A stretch of DNA of 64,000 bases from Cristatella mucedo (Eukaryota; Bryozoa; Phylactolaemata; Cristatellidae). A program made the translations under genes and the position numbers. The notes beneath the pieces were generated by a model. It was not told where the DNA came from and ran no database searches. It saw only the letters and a list, made by a program, of their open reading frames with translations. The DNA lies in assembly GCA_009760855.2 (NCBI GenBank), contig WPIO01000208.1, positions 22,501 to 86,500 on the forward strand. Reading direction: 5' to 3'. Shown piece after piece: positions 56,509 through 64,000 of this stretch; position 1 is the first letter of the stretch; every line of letters begins with the position of its first letter.

Positions 56509-59500
56509 ATGTCTGTCTGTATGTCTGTCTGTCTGTCTGTATGTTTGTCTGTCTGTATGTATGTCTGTCCGTCTGTCTGTCTGTCTGTATGTCTGTCTGT
56601 ATGTATGTCTGTCCGTCTGTCTGTCTGGCCTCTGTCTTTCTCTCCCTCTAGCGCCCCAATGACTACGTAGCCTCTCCCTTGCTCAAGAGGATTGCCTGGC
56701 CTCTCAATGGCCCCTAGAGTTAAAAAGATTATAAAACATTCTAAAAGACTCTAGATGCACACGGTTTTTTCTTTTGATTAGTTTCTAACCGTCTGGATAG
56801 AGTGCATCTTCCTTAGCACTAACGGATTGCATCATGGGAGCCTAGCTCCAGTGCCACTGTGTACATTTATAGCTGCCCTGACTTTAACCCAGTGAGGAGC
56901 CTGAGGTCTATTTCTTAGCTCGTATGCTCCAAAAGCCTGGAACTCACTTCCAAATTGCGTCACGACATCTCCTGCCTTGTCCCCATTTATAAAGAAGCTA
57001 ACAAAGAATCTATTCGTCACAGCATTCAGTGGCTCCATGTGATTCATCCTTTGTCTGCTTATATGTGCTGACATTGCGCATGCTGTCACTAACCATATTT
57101 GCATGCTGACCGTGCGCATGTCACCTCTAACCATTTTAGACTTGTTGTTTATTAAGCAAGCTACCACTAACCATTCCATTGTGAGTGATTCCTTTGCAGC
57201 AAATGCCAAGTGCCTAGAAAGAGATTGGATTCTCTGAGTGGGATACATCAAATGTGTCATTACTATTATTATTATTATTTTTATGATCTCAAGGTGTTTT
57301 TTGGTTTGCTTGCTTTTTTCTATGAATTATTTGACTGCATGGCTGTCCTAAACAGCAGGATTCTATGTCTAAATAGACTGGGGAAGAGCACGGTGCCACC
57401 TGCTCCGTTCAGCTGCTGCTTTGATTCAGAATTATTGTCTCGTTGTGACATTACTTCGAATCAGTCGCCCGGCCATAACGGAGGCTGTACATGCTCGAGC
57501 TGTCAAGTATACAGCGGTAGCTAGCTCCTGTGCTTCTCAAGGCTATACTACTTATGATTGCTAGCAATGGTATTAATCGTAGCCAAACCGCCTTTGTAAC
57601 CAAACTACATATGCCGAAGGCACTTTTTAAAACGCGACTACCTTTTTAATCCCTTTTCGTCTGATGGTTACTAAGTATGCCAACTGATTACAGGTAATTA
57701 AATACACAATTTCCGTACTCATATGCACACCAATGACAATTCGCATGGAAGCTCCAAGCTTGGTAACGTTGGAACTGAAAGTGTTGTCGTCAGAGGAGCA
57801 TCGGCACTGAAGGCTTTGTCCTCAGATGATTCGAGGATGTTTCAAATCACCAGTGAAAAAACTGAGTGGGCTCTTTGATGGAGCCCGAGGAGTAGCTTTT
57901 ACAGACAGTTAAGTCGATTAAATATGAATGAAGGGACGGAAGAAAAGTGCGAATGACAAAGCCTAGAGTCGATTGGGAGCAGCAGAATGTATCGTGGGGT
58001 CAGAAGTGGTGCAGCAGTGTGTTAGGCCTCAGAGTCTAAGCACTTTGCACAAGCTGCAGGTCAGTGAGCAAACCACTGCAGCCCTGCGAGGATGCAGCGA
58101 CATGTGTCCGAGCTTGCGCAGAAGCTGCAGACGATTTGCTGGCCATGCCAAGTTTGGGCAAGGCTTTCTTTGATTGTGAGGGCCAGATCTAGATCTCATA
58201 AGAGCTATTAGGTCGTCGGTCTTATCGTTATTCAATTTGAAGCAGTTTTTGCTTTCCGTATGTGAAGGTGGGCAATGCGAGCTGCAAAGAAGTTCGGAGA
58301 ATCCGAGCTCATGCTGGCAGGCCGGGGGCAGATGGATCGATGGATGCCCACATATTGTTCAAGCACAGGGGTGATTTACTAGCTGTTCCATTCCTCCGCT
58401 TAACGACCGTTGACGACAGAAGGTTTAGCTCTGCATGTCCTTGACTGTGGAACTCGCTTCCACAATTCTTATGCAACGACAACTATTCTCCTGCTGCCGA
58501 CTATGGTTCATCCTTTACAGCAGTCCTGAGCGGCTTGTTCCATGCTAATCACTACCTCAACTGCTCTCCTGTCTCTGGTATGCTTCCCACTTTCTCTTTG
58601 TTGCATGAGATAAAGTCTGTTGGCTACCGAATGCGTACCGAAAGCCACATAGGCTGTGAGTACACTATGCCAAACTCTCCTGCTTTAACACCCACATAGT
58701 CTCTATGTCTTTGTGGAGTTACAGACGGAGATACATTACATTACATTACATTACTTGTGCTGCATAGACCCGGTGTCGGTTCGAGGCCTGCAGCAGGCGA
58801 TATTGTTGTGCTACTGCTTTTGAGTTGGGTGATAATAATAACTATAATAGTGATAATGCGTTTGAAATAGCACCATCAGAGAACTCAATCTCTTTCTAGG
58901 CACTTTACATTGGCAGCAAAGGAAGCGATCGAATGGTCAGTGGTAGCATGCTCAATGACTACAGGCATGGTTGGGGGTTGACATGCACAAGATCAGCATG
59001 CAAATATGGTTAGTAGCAGCATGCACAGTGTCTGCAAGCATAAGCACGTAAAGGACGAACTCACGGATCCACTAGATTCTGAGATGTGAAGATGCGTTTT
59101 TAGTTTCTAGCTGCTAGTGGGTCTTCTTCTTCTTCTAAGGGTGGCTACACAGTCTGCCTAACTAGATCATGTCACCTTTCTTATTACTGAGTGTCATCTG
59201 CTCAAAAAATGAAAACATAGATTTCGCTTGGCGATCATGTCGTCAAGAGGGAGAGTGTTACTTGTGAAAGGCAGAGAACTCAGGTAAGATCATAAGGATA
59301 CTCGATGCTTCAAAGGCTCGCTGAATGGCCGCTGGAACATGAAGAAACACGTGTTCTGAAATCTTCCACTACTGCATGGCCTCAGCCATTACTATTATAG
59401 AGATTCCTCTGCTAGTCTGTGGGCGCCAAAATTAGGACTTTGTGATTAATTTTATCAAATACTGCTTGAAAATTTCGGTGAACTGGTTGAAAGCACCCAG

Positions 59501-62219
59501 CAAACACTGCCTGCAAATTCCGGAGAACTGATAGAGAGCACTCATCTAAGTCAGCATGTATGTGGTTAGTATTTTCGACAGTATTGTGCATGCTACTGGC
59601 TAGAGGTACTACTGTTCACTGTGGCCCTTAGTGTCACTGTGTTTTCTTTTGCATGCTTTTTGAAGCATTGAAGCATCGAGTTGTCTGCTTTTGCAAGCTT
59701 GTCCATGCATGATACAACTTTTGTGACTGACAGCAGTTGCAAAGTGCGTGGATAGATAATCTCTTAGGGTGCTTTAAAGCTACCTTTGATAAATATTATC
59801 AATATTATTAAACCTAGTCGGAAACTTACTCGGCAGAGATGACGTTTTATTATAAGAGTTTAGCTGATCTGTCGCTGATTGTCCGATGATCTCTAATTGG
59901 ATACAGAAATACTCAATGGCAGGAGGAAAACTGGGTCACAGTTGTGTAAGTTCTCGTAGTCTAGTATAGACTTCGAAATGAGCGACCTGACAGAAGCTTA
60001 GCATTTTACACAACATCTTAGGGTAGCCTCAATGCTATTAGGATAGTATTAGTGATCTGTTAATATTGAAATGGTCTATCTAATCTTGTTTCACTATATT
60101 GACTCATTGTCGTACTACCCTCTTTGGTGAATGCCATAACAATAATAAAATATGTATATGCTGCTTCAAGACAACCATGTGTTTTTTATGGACCTTGAAC
60201 ATGCTAAAAGGAAAGAATGTCAATTGGTTTTCGCTTAGATTGAGCAAGGACTTTGAGGATCAGGTAGGTTTTCTAGATTCTTTTTGAATTTCCTCGAATC
60301 ATGAGATGGCATGCCATTCGTCGGGAGCAAGCAAACTGAAGGCCTTCCAAGAGATGTGAAGTTCGTTTTGGTGCAACCAAATGACACAAGTCAACTGAGT
60401 AGTTGCGTTATGAGGGGCCTAATGTGGAACTGATTCAGTCAGATGGGTCGGAGCAAGAGCATGGAGGTACTTAAACGTGAGTTACGAAATCCTATGGGCC
60501 AATACACTATTTAATATGGAGTCAGTGCAGATCGATGAGAAGTGGCGATCGATGGTGGTTGATGACGATGTGGCAGCTACGATACTCACGACAAACTATT
60601 TCAGCCCTCTCCCCGAGTGGTGCACCACCTACAAGGACAAGCAGGAACATCTTCGTGTTGCAGCATCAGAAGTCTAGATGGGATATCACAAGTGTATGCA
60701 ACCATCTTGGCTGTAGAAATCTTACAAAACAGAAAAATACTAGCTGATTTAACAGCCTCGTTTGCATAGCAAAAGAAGAGCCTTTATGGCTATCCCCACT
60801 GCTTGCAGTAGCAGTAAAGCATTGCCCACCGCAAGATTCGAACCCACGACCACGGGACCAAGGTCGTGAACAGAAACCACCTTAACCTAGGGTGCTACCA
60901 CGGCTCACCACCTTAAACTTATCTAATCAGGCCCGACATTTTTCAAGATTATGTAGTTGGAAGTATTCAGACTTGAAGATTGCTACTAATGCAAAGTTGT
61001 TATTTTTGCACTAATTGTCACGAGACTGATCAAGTAACTCGGCCATTAGTCCACCCATGCCAGACATTAAGAAATTACCGTTACTACAAAGCCTCGTGCC
61101 TTTGGGTGGCACCTTTGGGTAAGCGTCTTAGGTAAACATGGTAATTCTCTATAGTCTATAGTAAAATTATTGCCAAAGACCCACAGGACGTTTGCAATGC
61201 ACGTACAACTGATGTGCATGCATAATAAGAGCCTATACGACACTGCTCTTGTTAGGCATACGTGAATGCCTAGCCCCTCATGCTTCAGCGTGTACACCTT
61301 GGACGTTGTAAATAGGTTTTTTAGGCGCGAGTGTATGTGTTTGTGTGCATCCCAGTGTGTGCGTGTGAGCGTGCATGTGTGTGTCTGTGTGTGTGTGCTC
61401 GTGTGCGAATACGATCAATTGTGTGCGAGTTTTCGCAGACACAACATAGGTTAGAATGGGCAATACACGAACAGCATATATTTTGTATTCATCGTACATG
61501 TGGATCCATTCATTGGGATGCACTTGGATGCGCACAGACATGCAATCTGCTAATTGCTCGGAGAGCTCTGCTGCGTCTGGGGAATGCAAATTTTAAAATT
61601 ACAAGCTGTGCCTACCGCTGGCAGTTCGCGTTAGCCTTGACCACAGCTCACCGGCTATTTGGTCACTGAGCGAAAAGAGCTGCTGCATCCGCATCCGGCC
61701 AATCGTTCTGGCATCATGTCTGACACTGCTGCCTTCAGCGCCTACTTTGCCCGAACTCGGCCTTCGTTTCTCGTGCACGTACTTTGAGCCCAGGAAACGT
61801 CTGCTTTTTTATTTGAGAGTGTCTCGTCAACCAATCTAAGCTGTCGCCAGACTGGCAAATGTAGCCCGATTGCTTTTCTCTGGGCATGCCCTGTCCGTGT
61901 ATGCGACAGAGCATCTGTGAATGGTGTCGCCACCGAGTTTCGTTTTCCCTCAGAATATCGGTTGTGTCAGAAGATCCGTGGTGCTGAACAGAAGATCGTG
62001 GGCAGCACAGCAGCAGCAGCTACACCGGCCTCGATGACAGAGGGAACGCTCGTTCACAATTTGGTCGCTGGTCGCTCGGCCAGAGCCACGGCCTGTGCTT
62101 CGGCCACGGCCAGCTGCCACCTATGGCTACCTGAATGGGCGACCTTCATGCTGAAGCTCGGCACTGTCACCGCGTTCCTGCTTCTCTTCTACCTGGTCTT
62201 TCCCCGCCTGTGCGGCTAA
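55992..62219 (+). CDS. Ten-cysteine type I membrane protein, paralogue 2, two exons, 170 residues; family not recognised
   Basis: The exons are 55992-56238 and 61954-62219 (donor G|GTCAGT, acceptor CCCTCAG, phase 1; 513 bases). I chose this ATG because a signal peptide follows (MLRFLVVASCMASAAANA). Cysteines at 24, 31, 40, 55, 57, 65, 69, 77, 81 and 87 repeat the spacing of paralogue 1, and the intron falls at the same place between cysteines 9 and 10. Residues 88-143 are an Ala/Thr/Ser-rich linker with two more cysteines. Residues 147-166 are the transmembrane helix (FMLKLGTVTAFLLLFYLVF), followed by PRLCG and the stop. Unlike paralogue 1 there is no third exon and almost no cytoplasmic tail. 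The 5.7-kb intron is filled with repeats, so an extra exon that I missed is possible. Function unknown. Confidence 0.75.
56325..56630. repeat. (CTGT)n tetranucleotide microsatellite
   Basis: About 75 CTGT units with CTGTATGT variants. It lies in the intron of paralogue 2, starting fewer than 90 bases after the donor site. Confidence 0.95.
56915..57285 (+). mobile_element. LINE-A 3' fragment, old
   Basis: It begins in the last coding part (AGCTCGTATGCTCCAAAAGC) and continues through the 3' UTR to an ATTATTATTATT tail. It lies in the intron of paralogue 2. Confidence 0.82.
57286..57945. other. Unassigned intronic stretch
   Basis: Nothing recognised; it lies within the long intron of paralogue 2. 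Confidence 0.4.
57946..58260 (-). mobile_element. Decayed LINE fragment (RT region)
   Basis: The minus strand keeps a trace of the LKLNNDKTDDL motif that follows the RT palm, near 58200-58240, and a QLL/LRRAAV-like stretch. Family assignment (A or B) is uncertain. Confidence 0.4.
58370..58756 (+). mobile_element. LINE-B 3' fragment
   Basis: It runs from the CTAGCTGTTCCATTCCTCC coding region through the conserved 3' UTR (ACTCTCCTGCTTTAACACCC) to a clear (ATTAC)n tail at 58735-58755. It lies in the intron of paralogue 2. Confidence 0.85.
58833..60735 (-). mobile_element. Very old LINE-A-like copy
   Basis: Minus strand. The tail and 3' UTR lie at 58833-59110. The trace GAGTGTCATCTGC of the RT active site is at 59184-59197, far closer to the 3' end than in intact copies. 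A second coding piece (GCAGATCGATGAGAAGTGGC, the LHWLPV region) lies at 60525-60600. The order suggests several overlapping or rearranged fragments. Confidence 0.55.
60741..60910 (-). mobile_element. tRNA-derived SINE, copy 2
   Basis: Full-length match to 21129-21300. The minus strand has a B box GGGTTCGAATCTTG and starts TGGTGAGCCGTGGTAG. Confidence 0.85.
60911..61953. other. End of the paralogue 2 intron, unassigned
   Basis: A degenerate GT-rich run lies at 61330-61405. No gene is recognised. A pyrimidine-rich stretch (TTTCGTTTTCCCTCAG) forms the splice acceptor at 61938-61953. Confidence 0.45.
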
Positions 62220-62711
62220 GGCGACTGTGGAGCGCCTGCAGAGTGCACATCACGTGATATCACGAAGGTATGGAGGCTTCGGAGACAACTTGGCAGCAGC
62301 AGCAGCTGCCGCCAGCCTGCCCATGTTTTACTCCATCGATCCTTCACCCCCCCCGTGGCCGCTGCCGCCAGCCTTTCGCCGTCGTGGCAATCCACAATCC
62401 ACCCGTCCTCATGCTGGCATCAGCTGCTAGCCTGCCAGTGTTGTCCACACCTATGCGGGTGGTAGCTGACTATTCCTTAGCAGCGGTGCCAGTTGGTAAG
62501 CGAAAGAGCAAATTTCGGCTGATGCGGAGGCCTCAATTATATAGTGGCAGAAAAAGATTAGCAGCTACCACTTAACTTGAATTGTGGCAACGCAGGATTG
62601 CCTTCCGAACGAATCGAAAAGGCGACGACATTGCTAGGGGAGTGGGACCTCACCTTATCCCTGGCCACCGACCCGGAGAATAATAATAAGAATAAGAATA
62701 GTATTATATAC
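62220..62711. other. Probable 3' untranslated region of paralogue 2
   Basis: No AATAAA was noticed before the SINE. Open frames here (for example 62227-62430) are short and lack domains. Confidence 0.35.
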
Positions 62712-62879
62712 TAGCTGAGTCAACAGCCTCTTTTGTGTAGCGACAGAAGAGCCTTTACGGCTATCGCCGACGCTTGCAGCGGCAATAAATGATCGCTCAC
62801 TTCAGGATTCGAACACACGACTTCGGGGGTGAGGTCACGAAAAGCGACCGCCTTACCCAGTGGCCGATCACTGCTCACC

Positions 62880-62880
<1 letters not shown>
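62712..62880 (-). mobile_element. tRNA-derived SINE, copy 3
   Basis: Full-length match to the other two copies, with a minus-strand B box GTGTTCGAATCCTG. It sits between two (AAT)n-type runs (62679-62705 and 62881-62914). Confidence 0.85.
62784..62789 (+). promoter_or_regulatory. Candidate polyadenylation signal for paralogue 2, inside an antisense SINE
   Basis: AATAAA on the plus strand, 565 bases after the stop codon. The other SINE copies have AGTAAA here. Confidence 0.3.

Positions 62881-62914
<34 letters not shown>
62881..62914. repeat. (AAT)n microsatellite
   Basis: About eleven AAT units adjoining the SINE head. Confidence 0.9.
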
Positions 62915-62915
<1 letters not shown>

Positions 62916-63516
62916 GGTTGCTTCTACAACACCCTAAAGAGAACTAAGTATTTATCCGGGAGGTTTACAATTGGCTGCAAGATAAGTTGCAGCTGGGGGT
63001 TAGTGAGGCTCACGGCATCAAGCTTAGAGTAGCATGCAAAGTACACGGACATCATGCTTAGACCAGCCTGAAAAAGAACACAGGAGGAAACTTTAGAACA
63101 ATGGAAATTATGATCCATTGTATCTCGCGCTAGAAAACGTCACTCGCGAGAAGCAGACCAAGTGGTAGCGAATCGCATCTGACAATCGGAAGCTGGCCGT
63201 ACGTACGGCGGTTCTCGGATAACCCAGTGATTTGGCGTTTCACTGACCTCTCGATCTCTCGTACGCACGCATTGCGGTTAGTAATAGTGACGTCAGCTTG
63301 CTTTGCCATCTCTTCCGGATTTTCAGCCGATCGTATCTGCAAGTGCCGAGAAAGGAGGAGCAGCAGTGGCCAATGCAGAGCGCCATATGCAATCCATGGC
63401 TGAGAGATGACACGCCGACATCTTCGAGCCACAATTATGCAACGTGGTGGTCGGGTGACTAGTTCGTTCCCTCTCATCCTCTTGAACTCGCACGCGCCCA
63501 TCAGCTTGCATGTAGC
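62915..63516. other. Unassigned stretch
   Basis: The first 100 bases weakly resemble a LINE-type 3' end (AACACCCTAAAGAGAACTAA). Nothing else is recognised. Confidence 0.35.
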
Positions 63517-63645
63517 GTAGTGTATCTATGTCTGAAACTCCACAAAGTCATAAAGACTATGTGGGTGTTACTCAGGAGAGTTTTGTAAGGGGAACTCACA
63601 GCCTATGCAGCTTTCGGTACGCATTCGATATGTATGCATGTGGCA
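63517..63645 (-). mobile_element. LINE-B 3' terminus
   Basis: The minus strand has the conserved end of LINE-B (CTCCACAAAGTCATAAAGAC and GTTACTCAGGAGAGTTTTG in plus orientation). Confidence 0.8.
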
Positions 63646-63674
63646 TGGCTCCAAGCTTCCACGGTATTTTCGCT

Positions 63675-63785
63675 CCAAGTTGCAGTAGCTTCCTTTGCAG
63701 TAAATGTAAAGTGCCTATAAAGAGATTGAGTTCTCTGACGGCGCTTTATCAAATGTATTAGTCTTATTATTGTTACTATTATTAC
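63675..63785 (+). mobile_element. LINE-A 3' terminus
   Basis: It has the conserved end AAAGAGATTGAGTTCTCTGA followed by a (TTA)n-type tail. Confidence 0.8.
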
Positions 63786-64000
63786 AGTCACGACAGTTAT
63801 CAATCGAGAGCGTGCTCGTCGTGCCGATTCGGCAATTTGTGACCTTGCCAACTCCGCTGCCGCACTTTCAATCCTGTATGTTAGCTGACCCAACGCCTTT
63901 TCGATTGCGTTACGGCTTCGCCGTAAAAACACTACCGGGCTGCTATTGCAGTGCCACCGTTTGACTCAGCCGTAGTGAGCCGATGTACAGCTCACAACAT

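Noticed and set aside
56287-56670. Ser-Val-Cys-Leu repeat protein over the (CTGT)n tract
   Set aside because: It is a translation of a tetranucleotide microsatellite inside an intron.

Overview
The window is animal nuclear DNA. Genes have spliceosomal introns with GT..AG borders, non-LTR retrotransposons (LINEs) and tRNA-derived SINEs fill much of the space, and (CA)n, (GA)n and (CTGT)n microsatellites are long. I see no bacterial, phage or organellar layout. The secreted i-type lysozyme points to an invertebrate. A mollusc or other lophotrochozoan is my guess, but the sequence alone does not fix the phylum.

Three complete host genes and one partial gene can be built by hand from exons whose phases and splice sites fit exactly. 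(1) Minus strand, 8012 to 4002: a five-exon gene for a 227-residue secreted protein with a signal peptide, an SH3b-type domain (bacterial cell-wall-binding type) and an invertebrate-type lysozyme domain. (2) Minus strand, 281 to 158: exon 1 of a second, tandemly duplicated copy that runs off the left edge. The promoter side is duplicated too (about 1-2375 and 7780-9580). (3) Plus strand, 30478-32050, and (4) plus strand, 55992-62219: two paralogues of a family I do not recognise. Both are type I membrane proteins with a ten-cysteine ectodomain of almost invariant spacing, a phase-1 intron at the same place between cysteines 9 and 10, one transmembrane helix and a short cysteine-bearing tail.

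Nearly everything else is repeats. LINE-A is an L2-clade element with a (TTA)n tail. It has about nineteen pieces, including one almost full-length but broken copy (35343-38760, endonuclease plus reverse transcriptase) and one copy with a long open RT frame (44429-46265). LINE-B is a second CR1/L2-group family whose tail is (ATTAC)n. It occurs twice as head-to-head pairs (13319-14117 and 16913-18100). A tRNA-derived SINE has three good copies (21129-21300, 60741-60910, 62712-62880).

Three larger structures stand out. One is a decayed satellite-like array whose orientation flips in the middle (about 24780-27190). Another is a pair of composite repeats, each a minisatellite joined to a shared unique block joined to LINE-A (32264-34000 and 52985-55045, opposite orientations). 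The third is a scrambled inverted duplication (39200-42243 against 45700-49540) that carries LINE-A and GA/CT tracts. A 2.2-kb purine-rich tract fills 49815-52075.

Genes and repeats interact in a few visible ways. A LINE-A insertion in the left lysozyme duplicate is missing from the same position in the right one, so it came after the duplication. The 5.7-kb intron of the second ten-cysteine gene is made largely of LINE pieces and a (CTGT)n tract. A SINE lying antisense downstream of that gene carries the first AATAAA I noticed after its stop codon.
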